DNA of 64,000 bases from an uncultured Clostridium sp. (GCA_947572725.1 CANPDB010000001.1:1-64000), one strand, 5' to 3'; shown: positions 27,701 to 37,946, numbered from the stretch's first letter. Program-made: numbers and translations. Notes: generated from the sequence alone by a model not told the origin.

Positions 27701-30337
27701 CTATGGCATTTCATTTGTAAATTTATCTTTATATATAACATTTTCAATTTTTGCTTGATTAACTTTCTTTTGTAATTCCATAATAGGAATAGGCAAAATT
27801 GAAATAGCTAAAGTTATATACCATTGAGTTTGATTTAATTGAACTAATTTAAATATCTCTGCTAAGCTAGGTATTATTACTACAATTGTCTGCACGAAAA
27901 ATCCTAGAACAAAACTTCCTATTAAAAATTTATTTTCTAAAATACCAACTTTAAATAATGACTGTTCACTTTTTATATTAAAACTGTGGACTAATTCTAA
28001 TAAACCTATTGCTATAAATGCCATTGTTCTTCCAACTTCAACTCCATAATATTTGTTTCCTATACTAAATGCAATTAAAGTTAACATTCCAATCATTATA
28101 CCTTCTACTATAATTTTGTTCCATAGACCATCTGCAAAAATTCCTTTTCTAGCATTTATAGGTTTTCTATTCATAATTTTTTTGTCAGGTGGTTCTAATC
28201 CAATTGCTATTGCTGGTAAAGAGTCTGTTACTAAATTGACCCATAACAGTTGAATTGCTAAAAGTGGAGATTTTAATCCTAATAGCAACCCTACAAATAT
28301 AGTTACAATTTCTCCAATATTTGTTGCAATTAAAAAGTGAATTGCTTTTTTTATATTATCATATATGTTTCTTCCTTGTTTTACTGCTTCAACTATTGTA
28401 ACAAAATTATCATCTGTTAAAATCATATCTGATGCATTTTTTGCAACATCTGTACCGTTTTTTCCCATTGCTATTCCTATATCTGCATTTTTTAATGCAG
28501 GACTGTCATTAACTCCATCTCCTGTCATAGCAACTACTGCACCTGTACTTTGCCATGCTTTTACAATTCTTACTTTATGTTCTGGTGTTACTCTTGCAAA
28601 TACAGAATATTCTTGTATTTCTTTTTCTAATTTATTTTGCGGTATTTTATCTAATTCTTGTCCTGTTACTGCTTTATCATATGGACCTAATATATTTAAT
28701 TCTTTAGCTATGGCTTTTGCAGTTGCTATATGATCTCCTGTAATCATAACAGTTTTTATTCCTGCTTTTTTACAAGTTTTTACCGCTTCTTTTACACCTT
28801 CTCTTGGTGGATCTATCATTCCTATTAATCCTACAAATATTAAATTATTTTCTATTTCCTTAGAATCTATATTTGTAGGTAGATGTTCTACATCTTTATA
28901 TGCTACTGCAATTACCCTTAGAGCCTTTTCAGCCATTTGTAAATTCTGTCTTTGTATTTTTACCTTTTCTATACTTGATGTTCTTTCAATATTGCTACCA
29001 ATTTGTCTTTGACATTTATCTAAAAGAACATCTGGCGCTCCTTTTGTAATAATTCTATATTTATTTCCTATTTTATGAATTGTTGTCATCATTTTTCTAT
29101 TTGAATCAAATGGAATCTCTCCTACTCTAGGCATTTGATGATATAATTCTGTCTTATTTTTCCCATAGTTCAATCCATTATTTACTAAAGCAACTTCTGT
29201 TGCTTCACCTGATACTTCTAATTGACTATTTCTGTATGCAATATCACAATCTGTACACATTGTGGCTAATTCAGTTACAAAATTTATTTCTTCAGATTTT
29301 ATTTCTACTACTTTCATTTTGTTTTGTGTTAAAGTTCCTGTTTTATCAGAACAAATAACACTACTACTTCCCAATGTCTCTACTGCTGGTAACTTTCTTA
29401 TTATTGAATTTTTCTTAGCCATTTTTGTTACTCCAATAGAAAGCATAATTGTTACAATAGCAGGTAAACCTTCTGGTATTGCAGCTACCGCTAACCCTAC
29501 TGATGTCATAAACATTTCCATTGGCTCAATATTTTTTATTAAACCTATTAAAAAAATTACTATACATATTGCTAAACATACTACACCTAGTACTTTTCCT
29601 ACTTGACCCAATTTCTTTTGTATTGGTGTTTCTGGTGCTTCATCTTGAATAATCATATTTGCTATTTTTCCTACATTTGTATTCATACCTGTATCTGTTA
29701 CAACTGCCTTTGCATGTCCATTTACTACAATACTTGCCATATATGCCATATTAAGTCTATCCCCTAAAGGTATATCTTTTTTACATATCATATCTGCATT
29801 TTTCAGTACTGGCTCTGTTTCTCCTGTTAAACTAGACTCTTCTACTTTTAAATTAAAACTCTCTAGTAATCTACAATCTGCTGGTACATAATTTCCCGCC
29901 TCTAAAATTATTAAATCACCTGGAACTAATTTCTCTGCATTAATTTCACTTGTAATTCCATTTCTTATAACCTTTGCTTTTGGTGGAGTCATTTGTTTTA
30001 GTGCTTCAATTGATTTCTCTGCTTTTGCTTCTTGTACTACTCCCATTATTGCATTTAAAATAACAATTGCGATGATTATTATTGAGTCAATATAATCATT
30101 TTCTCCTTGTATTGTTGATATACCAGCTGAAACTATTGATGCCACAATTAAAATGATAATCATAAAGTCATTAAATTGTTTTATGAATTTTACTAGTAAT
30201 GTTTCTTTAGGCTTGTCTTTTAATTGGTTTATTCCATATTTTCTTTCTCTTTCTTTGCACTCTTCTTCTGTAATTCCATTCTTTCTATCTGTTTTAAGTA
30301 ATTTTATTACTTCTTCTTTTCTTAAAGTTTCCCACAT
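27701..30337 (-). CDS. Calcium-type P-type ATPase (P2A/P2B)
   Basis: 878 residues; AAAGGAGAGAGAAAT precedes the ATG. N-terminal cation ATPase domain; TM1-2; actuator with LTGE (about 170); M4 motif AAIPEGLPA (about 285), whose Glu binds Ca in SERCA-like pumps; phosphorylation site DKTGTLT (about 331); hinge TGDGVNDSP (about 608); and a C-terminal six-TM region. Length and the PEGL motif fit bacterial Ca pumps such as LMCA1. Exports Ca from the cytosol using ATP. All codons open. Confidence 0.93.
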   Translation of the reverse strand: MWETLRKEEVIKLLKTDRKNGITEEECKERERKYGINQLKDKPKETLLVKFIKQFNDFMIIILIVASIVSAGISTIQGENDYIDSIIIIAIVILNAIMGVVQEAKAEKSIEALKQMTPPKAKVIRNGITSEINAEKLVPGDLIILEAGNYVPADCRLLESFNLKVEESSLTGETEPVLKNADMICKKDIPLGDRLNMAYMASIVVNGHAKAVVTDTGMNTNVGKIANMIIQDEAPETPIQKKLGQVGKVLGVVCLAICIVIFLIGLIKNIEPMEMFMTSVGLAVAAIPEGLPAIVTIMLSIGVTKMAKKNSIIRKLPAVETLGSSSVICSDKTGTLTQNKMKVVEIKSEEINFVTELATMCTDCDIAYRNSQLEVSGEATEVALVNNGLNYGKNKTELYHQMPRVGEIPFDSNRKMMTTIHKIGNKYRIITKGAPDVLLDKCQRQIGSNIERTSSIEKVKIQRQNLQMAEKALRVIAVAYKDVEHLPTNIDSKEIENNLIFVGLIGMIDPPREGVKEAVKTCKKAGIKTVMITGDHIATAKAIAKELNILGPYDKAVTGQELDKIPQNKLEKEIQEYSVFARVTPEHKVRIVKAWQSTGAVVAMTGDGVNDSPALKNADIGIAMGKNGTDVAKNASDMILTDDNFVTIVEAVKQGRNIYDNIKKAIHFLIATNIGEIVTIFVGLLLGLKSPLLAIQLLWVNLVTDSLPAIAIGLEPPDKKIMNRKPINARKGIFADGLWNKIIVEGIMIGMLTLIAFSIGNKYYGVEVGRTMAFIAIGLLELVHSFNIKSEQSLFKVGILENKFLIGSFVLGFFVQTIVVIIPSLAEIFKLVQLNQTQWYITLAISILPIPIMELQKKVNQAKIENVIYKDKFTNEMP

Positions 30338-30395
30338 ATTTCTCTCTCCTTTGTAAATTATTTATTAAACTATATGTGGCTTGTACTAAATTTAT

Positions 30396-30463
30396 TACAG
30401 TATTTTTTATAATATAAATTTAAAACTACTCGCTCCCAGAGGATAGTATGGAATCTTGCTGCC
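30396..30463. repeat. One-ended remnant of the palindromic element family
   Basis: ATTACAG-like outer end, the fixed block ACTCGCTCCCAGA and an arm GGATAGTAT, then unrelated sequence. The arm is of the type seen in copy B (63053). The core and opposite end are missing. Confidence 0.6.
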
Positions 30464-30555
30464 TTACATAAATTTATAACTATTTAGCTAACCTATTTTT
30501 CAGTTGCATAAATTACATACTAAAAATATGAAATATATGGATATAAATTAGTCAT

Positions 30556-30607
30556 AAAAAAAACACCATATAGTTTTTTTGTCATATTATGTTGTAGAGG
30601 TGTTTTT
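30556..30607 (+). promoter_or_regulatory. Terminator-like hairpin containing the ytaF ribosome binding site
   Basis: AAAAACACC pairs with GGTGTTTTT across about 31 bases. GAGGTG in the 3' arm is the ribosome binding site and T5 runs straight into the ATG at 30608. Confidence 0.6.
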
Positions 30608-31265
30608 ATGATAATAAATTCAGTTATTTTAGCAATTTCTAGTAGTATTGATTCACTTGGAATTGGTATTACATATGGTATAAAAAATACAAAAATATCT
30701 TATATAGCGAAGGTTGTATTATTTTTAATATCCTCAATCATTTCTATTATCTCTATTTGGTTTGGAGACATTATTAAAAATATATTTCCTGAATATTTAA
30801 TAAAATTAATTGGAAGTAGTATTTTAATTTTTATGGGATTTTTTATATGTTTTCAATCTACACACAATAACAATAAAAAAAATATGCCAATAAATAATTT
30901 TAAAAAAACTGAACAAAGAGTTTATAGTTTTTTTATTGAATTTTTAGGAATTACAATAAAAATTATTAAAAATCCTATTTCTTCTGATTTAAATAATTCT
31001 AATGTAATCGAACCAAGAGAAGCCTTGTTTTTAAGCTTAGCATTATCTTTAGATAGTTTTTGTATTCGGCACTTGTGGAAGTATTATTGGTATTAATACT
31101 ATGTTTTTTCCTATATTAATTAGCTGTTTTCAACTTCTTTTTTTAGAATTTGGAAGTGTTTTAGGAAGAAAATTGCATTCTTTTACAAAGTTACCAAATA
31201 ATATTTGGTCAGTTATATCTGGCTTGCTATTGATTTTTATAGGTTTAATTAGACTTTTTATATAA
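30608..31265 (+). CDS. ytaF: YtaF/MntP-like sporulation membrane protein, one +1 CGG frameshift
   Basis: 218 residues if the C of the in-frame CGG at 31067-31069 is skipped. Two symmetrical halves of three TM helices, each starting with the family motif (AISSSIDSLGIGI near residue 10; ALSLDSFCIGTCGSIIG spanning the +1 site near 153). In triplet reading the second half is lost after 10 wrong residues. After the shift the frame stays open to TAA at 31263. YtaF proteins relate to MntP manganese exporters and are common in spore formers. Confidence 0.85.
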
Positions 31266-31351
31266 AAGTTATAAAATCAATTTATGGAATAAATTTGTAT
31301 ACAATGTTTTATATTATCGAAAGGTCGGAGAATTTCCCTATAATATAACGA

Positions 31352-31393
31352 AAGAACTTAAATAAGTACATTTTCGTGCTTATTTAAGTTCTT
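31352..31393. terminator. Bidirectional terminator between ytaF and the 31412 gene
   Basis: Perfect 15-bp stem AAGAACTTAAATAAG/CTTATTTAAGTTCTT between convergent genes. Confidence 0.8.
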
Positions 31394-31411
31394 CTTATAT
31401 CATTTATTGTA

Positions 31412-32347
31412 TTACATTCCTAATAATTTTAGTTCTACATTTTCCATTTTATATTTTCCATCTACTAATTTAAATTCTGCTAATGTATCTTCTAAAGTTT
31501 CTTTATTTTGTCTCAAATCAGTTGTAAAATATAATTTTATTGTTGAAATTTCTACTTGATTTGTAACTATTTCTTTAAATACTTCTGCCATATGCTTTTC
31601 ATCTTCACAAATTAAAATTAATTGTGGTAAACTAGAATATCCTGAGTCTCCTGGCACAAAGTTTTCATAGAAATCTTTATATAATCTCATTTTTTCAACT
31701 AATTTTTTTTGCCAATCTAATTCTCTTCTTACTGCTTCGAATAAGAATTGAATTGATTTTGAATTTTTTGTTAGTTTAACTGCTCCACCTGATGCCTTAA
31801 AAACTTTACCTGCCATTTTTGCAGTAATTGCTGGTTTTACTGTGTAACTATCAAATGCTTTTACTTTTCTTAAATATGCAATTAAAGTTTGGTTTCCTGC
31901 TAGTCTTTTCTTTATCATTCCTACTGGTTTTGTGTTGTCTGATGGTTGCCATTTACATTCAAGTTCTTTTGAAGTTAGTAAATATTTTCCCATTTTTTCT
32001 AGACAATATATTCTATATATTCCTTTTCCTTCATCTGAAGTAAAGTAATATCTTGTTAATATTTTAGATTTTACTAATTGTTCTAATTTATTATTTAGTT
32101 TATCTTGTGATTTAGGGTCAATTCCCTTTATTTCAAGCATTTGATATAATTGTCTTGATGTTATAAATTCAAATTCATTTACTAAATCTAATATTGCAAA
32201 ATGAATTTCATTTATATGTCCTATGTTTATTTTATGTACTATTTGATTCATAGATACATATCCATCTTTTCCATCAAATGTTTTTATTTCACCTTCTCTT
32301 ATTGCAAAAGGTGATACTTGTGCTTTAATTTGGTTATCTTCAACCAT
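31412..32347 (-). CDS. Winged-helix protein, replication-relaxation-like
   Basis: 311 residues; AAAGGAGGAATTAAA precedes the ATG. Residues 50-125 form a winged helix (ILDLVNEFEFITSRQLYQML ... LVKSKILTRYYF ... GIYRIYCLEKMGK), as in replication-relaxation proteins. The second half (175-305) has a nuclease- or Rossmann-like strand pattern (LPQLILICEDEKHMAEVF). I cannot name a specific function. No neighbour suggests a plasmid origin, so it may be a chromosomal homologue. Confidence 0.5.
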   Translation of the reverse strand: MVEDNQIKAQVSPFAIREGEIKTFDGKDGYVSMNQIVHKINIGHINEIHFAILDLVNEFEFITSRQLYQMLEIKGIDPKSQDKLNNKLEQLVKSKILTRYYFTSDEGKGIYRIYCLEKMGKYLLTSKELECKWQPSDNTKPVGMIKKRLAGNQTLIAYLRKVKAFDSYTVKPAITAKMAGKVFKASGGAVKLTKNSKSIQFLFEAVRRELDWQKKLVEKMRLYKDFYENFVPGDSGYSSLPQLILICEDEKHMAEVFKEIVTNQVEISTIKLYFTTDLRQNKETLEDTLAEFKLVDGKYKMENVELKLLGM

Positions 32348-32434
32348 TTTAATTCCTCCTTTTACTTATATTAATGTATAAAAAATAATATATTATAAAT
32401 CTTTAGCTAATAAAATTAAATTGTAACATACTGT

Positions 32435-33238
32435 TTAAACAATAATTAATTTTACTTTCTTTTTGTCTTTATCAATTCTCTTTATTAGTACATTAATATC
32501 TTGTCCATATTCTAGTCCTTCTTGATATTCTGCCATTCCTACTAAATTAGGAGTAAGTTCTATAAAAATCCCATTTTTATTTTTTTCTGTTTCTCTCACA
32601 ATCCCCTTTGTTGTAGTTCCTTGTGTGAATTTTTCTGCATTTTCTTCCCAAGAACCTAGAGTTTCCTTATAAGATAGAATGACTTTTCCTGTTTCTCTAT
32701 TTATAGATTTTACCATAATATTTACTTTTTGTCCAATTTTTAGCCTTTCATATGGTGTTTTAATTCTTGCAACTGATAAATCTTCTATGTGTACTAACCC
32801 TACAATTCCTCCACCTATTTCTACAAATGCTCCATATGGTTTAATATTTTTTACAATACCTGTTACTGTTTGACCTTCTTTTAAGTCATTTTTTATCCAA
32901 TTAAGTGCTTCTTCTTGTACCTTTTTTCTGGATAATATTACTTTATTATCTTCTGTTACTTCTTTGATTTTAAATTGAACAAATTTATGAACTTTTCCTG
33001 TACATAAATTTTCTTTTGGAAGTCCTGTACCTTCAATATTAATTGCTTCAACTTCTGTTCTTGGCATAATCCCTGTTAGACCATTTTCAAACTTTACATA
33101 CAAATTGTATTGTTCGTCACATTCTTTTACTAGCCCTTGTAATATGTTTCCTTCTTTAAAGTATTTGTTTACATTTTCTCCGTTTAGTTCTGTAACCTCA
33201 TTTTCCCATCCTTCTGGCATAAATTTCGGTATGCTCAT
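32435..33238 (-). CDS. S1 RNA-binding domain protein, three S1 domains
   Basis: 267 residues; AAAGGAGTAAATAAACAA precedes the ATG. S1-type domains at about 30-105 (divergent), 112-190 (classic GIVKNIKPYGAFVEIGGG ... GLVHIEDLS) and 200-265 (divergent). Resembles Firmicutes RpsA-like/YfhC-type S1 proteins that bind RNA or ribosomes. Shorter than true bS1. Confidence 0.85.
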   Translation of the reverse strand: MSIPKFMPEGWENEVTELNGENVNKYFKEGNILQGLVKECDEQYNLYVKFENGLTGIMPRTEVEAINIEGTGLPKENLCTGKVHKFVQFKIKEVTEDNKVILSRKKVQEEALNWIKNDLKEGQTVTGIVKNIKPYGAFVEIGGGIVGLVHIEDLSVARIKTPYERLKIGQKVNIMVKSINRETGKVILSYKETLGSWEENAEKFTQGTTTKGIVRETEKNKNGIFIELTPNLVGMAEYQEGLEYGQDINVLIKRIDKDKKKVKLIIV

Positions 33239-33331
33239 TTGTTTATTTACTCCTTTTTCTTCTGTTTAATTCATTATATATATTTTTACTTAAATTGTAA
33301 ATAGTTTTCAAATAAAAAATTAGATAGAGCC

Positions 33332-33778
33332 CTACAGGACTCTACCCAATATGTGAACAAAAACAACTTCATATACATCATATGCAATTGAGATTAATGA
33401 TATCAGTCTATAGAATACTGATATTGGCATTAACAGTATTTTTGAAATTCCCTCAATACCTGCAAATTTACCATTGATAAAAGTTATTATTATTGATATT
33501 TTCTTAGTATATATGTATATATTATATGCTAAACATAAATCAATAATACCAAATATCAAACTGACTCCAATTGCAATTGCATCTCTCATATGGTTTGAAA
33601 AATAATCCTCTGTTCCATAGAACTGTATTAGATGATTACAGTACATTTTATCGATTATTAATGATATTGTAATCAATATTTGGTACTTTCACGCATTTAC
33701 AGTTACTTCTGGTATGTTGTTGAAGAATTTCCTTATCCGTTCCATCGTTTCTGTTCCGTAGTCTTTAATTTTCTCCAT
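33332..33778 (-). pseudogene. Small membrane protein gene interrupted by TGA
   Basis: From ATG 33778 (AGGAGG eight bases upstream) the frame reads MEKIKDYGTETMERIRKFF and on to PEVTVNA, then TGA (33691-33689). It then continues in the same frame for 114 more residues with three hydrophobic segments (AIAIGVSLIFGIIDLCLAY and others). There is no convincing start after the TGA. A sense-to-TGA mutation is the simplest reading. It contains the only in-frame CGG in the window (33739-33737) that is not followed by a sensible +1 glycine frame; skipping it gives GGA TAA. Confidence 0.5.
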
Positions 33779-33910
33779 GTCATTTTCCTCCTGAATCTTT
33801 TTTGTGCTTTCTTCTAAATAAGTACTTAGAAGAATGAACAGTTACTGCGTACTTATATTATAACAGAATTTTACATAACTTTCAAATTCATTATGGCAAT
33901 TGCTTAAAAT

Positions 33911-34630
33911 TTAATTATTTTTTATAGTTTTTACTTCATCTTCAGTCAAATATCTCCATTTTCCAAGAGGTAAGTTCTTTACTCCAATTCCTGCAATTTT
34001 ACTTCTATGAAGAGCAAGTACTTTATGCCCAATCGTCTCACACATTTTTCTTACTTGCCTATTCTTTCCTTCGTGAATTGTAATTTCTAATCTTGATTTT
34101 CCTTTTTCTTCATCTGTTTTTAATATTTTTACTTTTGCTGGCTTAGTAATATAGTCTTCTATTTTTACACCTTTTCTTAATTGTTCTACTTCTTCTTTTT
34201 GAACCATTCCCTTAATTGTAACTGTATATGTTTTATCAATTTCGTGTTTTGGATGTGTTACTTGATAAACAAATTCTCCATCATTTGTAAGAATTAAGGC
34301 TCCTGATGTATACATATCTAATCTACCAACAGGAACTAATCTTTTATTTGTTTTAACTAAATCTAAAACAGAATCTCTATTAAATTGATCTTTTGCAGTT
34401 GTTACATATCCTATTGGTTTATTTAATAAAATATACACATAATCATTTTGTGGTTTTACTTCTTTATTTTCAAATTCAATCTTATCTTGATTTTGAATTA
34501 TTTTAGTTCCAAGTTCTGTTATTATTTGTCCATTTACTTTTACTTTTCCTTGTAATATTAATTCTTCTGCTTTTCTTCTTGATGCTATTCCACAATCCGC
34601 TAAGTATTTTTGTAATCTTATTTGTTCCAA
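33911..34630 (-). CDS. RsuA/RluB-family pseudouridine synthase
   Basis: 239 residues starting at TTG 34630 with AAAGGAG seven bases upstream. S4 domain 1-50 (RLQKYLADCGIASRRKAEELI). Catalytic motif VGRLDMYTSGALILTNDG at about 98, with the essential Asp, then KTYTVTIKG and GKNRQVRKM. Modifies a uridine in 23S or 16S rRNA; the RluB subfamily is the likeliest. Confidence 0.92.
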   Translation of the reverse strand: MEQIRLQKYLADCGIASRRKAEELILQGKVKVNGQIITELGTKIIQNQDKIEFENKEVKPQNDYVYILLNKPIGYVTTAKDQFNRDSVLDLVKTNKRLVPVGRLDMYTSGALILTNDGEFVYQVTHPKHEIDKTYTVTIKGMVQKEEVEQLRKGVKIEDYITKPAKVKILKTDEEKGKSRLEITIHEGKNRQVRKMCETIGHKVLALHRSKIAGIGVKNLPLGKWRYLTEDEVKTIKNN

Positions 34631-34711
34631 CTTTTCACTCCTTTAAAACAGATATCTCTAGTATCAAATTTTCGCCACTTTTTGCAATTGTTTCAAATAT
34701 TTTTTATCACT

Positions 34712-35626
34712 TTATATATATTCTAATTCCCTTATTATTTTTTCAAAATATTCTGGCATTTTTGCTTCTAAGAACATTTCCTTTTCACTAATTGGATGAA
34801 CAAATTTCAAACTTTTTGCGTGCAGACATTGACCTTCTATTCCCCACTCATTTTTCCCATTTGAATATGTTGTATCTCCTATAATTGGATATCCAATTTG
34901 TGATAAATGTACCCTTATTTGATGTGTTCTTCCTGTTTCTATTTTTACCTCTAATAAAGTACAGTTATGTTTTGCAAATCTTTCTATTACTTTAAAATGT
35001 GTAATTGCTTCTTTTCCATTTTTTACAACAGCCATTTTCTTCCTGTCTTTTGTGCTTCTTCCTATTGGCATATTTATTGTTGCTTCATTTTCTTTTACAA
35101 TTCCTTTTACTAATGCTATATATGTTTTTTTAATCTGATGTTCTTTTATTTGTTCACTTAGTTTAATGTGTGCTGTATCATTTTTCGCAACAATTAATAT
35201 TCCTGATGTGTCTTTATCTAATCTATGTACAATTCCCGGTCTGATTTCTCCCCCTATTCCAGATAAGGAGTCTTTGCAAATTGCCATTAGACTATTTACT
35301 AAAGTTCCGTCAGGATTCCCATTGCCTGGATGCACAACCATTCCTTTTGGTTTGTTTACTACAATTATATCTTTGTCTTCGTAAATTATTTCAACTGGTA
35401 TGTCTTGAGCTTTTAAAGTTGTCTCTTTTGGTTTTTCTTCTTCAACTGTAATTTCATCGCCTTGTTTAACTTTATAAGATGCTTTTGTTTTTTTATTGTT
35501 TACTAATATTTTTTCCTCTTTTATTAGTCGTTGTATAGTAACCCTTGAAATTTCCTGTGCCTTTTCTGATAAATAAGCATCTATTCTGCTATCTTCTTCT
35601 GTGTTATCAACTACAAACTTTTTCAT
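34712..35626 (-). CDS. RluA/RluD-family pseudouridine synthase
   Basis: 304 residues. S4 domain 12-70, catalytic motif HRLDKDTSGILIVAKND at about 135, and C-terminal GRTHQIRVHLSQIGYPI. The ATG overlaps the TAA of lspA (TAATG), so it is translated by coupling. RluD-like enzymes modify the helix 69 loop of 23S rRNA. The lspA-rluD pair is a standard Firmicutes arrangement (ylyB). Confidence 0.94.
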   Translation of the reverse strand: MKKFVVDNTEEDSRIDAYLSEKAQEISRVTIQRLIKEEKILVNNKKTKASYKVKQGDEITVEEEKPKETTLKAQDIPVEIIYEDKDIIVVNKPKGMVVHPGNGNPDGTLVNSLMAICKDSLSGIGGEIRPGIVHRLDKDTSGILIVAKNDTAHIKLSEQIKEHQIKKTYIALVKGIVKENEATINMPIGRSTKDRKKMAVVKNGKEAITHFKVIERFAKHNCTLLEVKIETGRTHQIRVHLSQIGYPIIGDTTYSNGKNEWGIEGQCLHAKSLKFVHPISEKEMFLEAKMPEYFEKIIRELEYI

Positions 35627-36147
35627 TATTTCTTATTTCTTCTCCATTCGTTAACTGTAAATACTGCAAATATTGCAGCTATAGCCACCCATCCTATTAT
35701 TGTAAATATATCTGCTACATTAAAAATAGGAAAACTTACTAGTTGGTTAAAATCTATAAATTCTATTACATATCCTCTAATAATTCTATCTATAACGTTT
35801 GAAATTCCTCCTGCAAAAATAAATGATAAAAATATTTTTAGTTTTGTATCTACATATTCGTTTTGTGTTGTTACAAATTTAAATATAACACTTAATATAA
35901 CTAAATTTGTTAATACATACATAAAAGTTGAGCCTGAACCTATTCCATAAGCTGGATTTGTGTTTTCTGTTACACTAAATTTTAATACATTAGATATAAC
36001 CTCAATTTCTCCATTATTTATTATACAAATTTTAGTAATTTGGTCAATTAAAACAATACCTATCACTATAGCTAATAAAATAATGTATTCTTTTTTTATT
36101 TTTTTGTCTTTTATATTCTTTTTAGCTGTTTCCTTTTCTTCATCCAT
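35626..36147 (-). CDS. lspA: Signal peptidase II (lipoprotein)
   Basis: 173 residues. Lysine-rich N-terminal extension (1-20), four TM helices, and catalytic aspartates in NVIDRIIRGYVIEFID and FNVADIFTIIG. Cleaves lipoprotein signal peptides in the membrane. Overlaps rluD by one base. Confidence 0.95.
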   Translation of the reverse strand: MDEEKETAKKNIKDKKIKKEYIILLAIVIGIVLIDQITKICIINNGEIEVISNVLKFSVTENTNPAYGIGSGSTFMYVLTNLVILSVIFKFVTTQNEYVDTKLKIFLSFIFAGGISNVIDRIIRGYVIEFIDFNQLVSFPIFNVADIFTIIGWVAIAAIFAVFTVNEWRRNKK

Positions 36148-36191
36148 CCTTAGTCACATTCCCTTCTTAAGAACTTTTATTTATAGAATTC

Positions 36192-36256
36192 ATATTTACT
36201 ATTCATTCAATGTTTACTGTTCAGACTAAATAATTTAAAATAGCGCGAAGAAGTTT
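36192..36256. repeat. One-ended remnant of the palindromic element family
   Basis: Outer end with CTGTTCAGACT, then the fixed block TAGCGCGAAGA and arm AGTTTATATATTA, which runs into the stop codon of the 36255 gene. The arm matches copy A (26167). Confidence 0.6.
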
Positions 36257-37946
36257 ATATATTATTACTATTTCTCTCATAAACTGTAAAATAATTATCA
36301 CTATATAATTCCTTATAATTTTTATCATTTGTTCTAGTTATAATCATATTCATCTTTGAATTCTTATAAGTAATAACATGTGTTATATCATATTTCTCAA
36401 ATATATCTTCATAAAATTTACTAATACCTGATGTTTCAATAAAGTCCATAAAAATGTCGTCTTCTTTTCCACTAAACTCTGGTGCATATAAATCTGCTCT
36501 AGAATCAATAAATACTGGTATTCCTCTATAAATCATATAACTTCCATAATTATATTCATTATAAAATCTAGCTTGTCCTAAATCAATATGTGTTAATATG
36601 TAATCACATGCTTGTACTGGATAAGAAGATTCGTCTATATATTCATCATCAAATTTATCTTTTGCAAAATAATATCCTAAACCTAATACTAATATACAAG
36701 TTATTATAATACCTATTTTACCAGCAATTCTTTTCTTCCATTGTTCTATTAGTTCTTCATTGTCATATGCAATTATTAAGTTTGTTATAAGTCTATTTAA
36801 AACTACAGAACCTACAATTGCAAACATAGTAACTTGTCTTCTTGATATTAACATTAAATAACCTAATCCACCTATCATAAATAAGTCACTTAATTTGATT
36901 TTTACCTTTGTAAATATTAATGGGGCTAATACTAAAATTATAGCACACATAGCTTCTGTTTCATTTGCAATTGTCATTGGTAAGTGTTCATTTATATTTT
37001 GTGTTGTATTTCCTTCCATTGTTTTTGCTAGATATGTGTATGGCTCTGTTCCTAATGGTGTTAATAGTCCTGTGAATGCACATATCACCATTATTAATAT
37101 AAGCCATTTTACATTATCATTTTTTGTTAGTTTAATTTTATATGGATTTTGTAGTTCTTTCGTTCTTTTGATTTTAACTTTATCTATTTTGGCTTTTAAT
37201 TCTTCTAATTGTTTTTCTAATTTATTTATTTTTTCGCTATCACTTTGTTTATTTTTTAATTTCTTTATTTTCGTTTCTAACTTTCTCGTTTCTAGTTTTC
37301 TATATATAACTAATTCTCCAAGTGCTGCAATTATATATTCTCCTATATATGGTAGGTATAATACAAAATAGAATGGAAATACTGCTATGTGTAAATTTGC
37401 AATTAAAATTGGTATAATAACTAATCCTACTCCATATCTTTTTTTCTTGGTTTCTAGGAATTTTTCTATAAAATATATTGTTAGTGCAAATAGTATAAAT
37501 GTAACAAGTTGAGCTCTTGCAGCTATATATCCTCTTATTACATACATTACACCTATTGTTAAAATAAATGATAATACTTGATTTTTTGTTAGTTTTGAGT
37601 TTACTAAATAAATTGTTATTCCTAGTATTACTGCTAAAATACAAGTTGTTACATATATTCCTGTCATTCCAAATGTATTGTAAATTAAGTATGTAATTAA
37701 ATCATATCCCCAATGTGGATATGTATACCCTAAATCTTCATGCCATGAAAATGGGTCTTCCATATCCACCCCATATTTTGCTATATGCTCTCCTACTTTT
37801 ATTGTGTAATATGTGTCATTTTGCAGTGTAACTGGAGATAATGCTACACATATGATTGCAATTAAAATAATTGCTAATATTGTGAATTTTACTGTTGATG
37901 ATATTCCTTTTTTCTCTTTTGTTTCTTTAACTTCTTTCTTATCCAT
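36255..37946 (-). CDS. Polytopic membrane protein, GT-C-like
   Basis: 563 residues; AAAGGAACAAAA precedes the ATG. About eleven hydrophobic helices with a long basic coiled-coil loop (about 215-265, KLETKIKKLKNKQS and similar). The first loop holds KVGEHIAKYGVDMEDPFSWHED, like the D-P-F-S-x-H acceptor loop of GT-C membrane glycosyltransferases. The C-terminus has RADLYAPEF and a small soluble tail. Probably a lipid-linked sugar transferase; the substrate is not visible. Confidence 0.55.
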   Translation of the reverse strand: MDKKEVKETKEKKGISSTVKFTILAIILIAIICVALSPVTLQNDTYYTIKVGEHIAKYGVDMEDPFSWHEDLGYTYPHWGYDLITYLIYNTFGMTGIYVTTCILAVILGITIYLVNSKLTKNQVLSFILTIGVMYVIRGYIAARAQLVTFILFALTIYFIEKFLETKKKRYGVGLVIIPILIANLHIAVFPFYFVLYLPYIGEYIIAALGELVIYRKLETRKLETKIKKLKNKQSDSEKINKLEKQLEELKAKIDKVKIKRTKELQNPYKIKLTKNDNVKWLILIMVICAFTGLLTPLGTEPYTYLAKTMEGNTTQNINEHLPMTIANETEAMCAIILVLAPLIFTKVKIKLSDLFMIGGLGYLMLISRRQVTMFAIVGSVVLNRLITNLIIAYDNEELIEQWKKRIAGKIGIIITCILVLGLGYYFAKDKFDDEYIDESSYPVQACDYILTHIDLGQARFYNEYNYGSYMIYRGIPVFIDSRADLYAPEFSGKEDDIFMDFIETSGISKFYEDIFEKYDITHVITYKNSKMNMIITRTNDKNYKELYSDNYFTVYERNSNNI

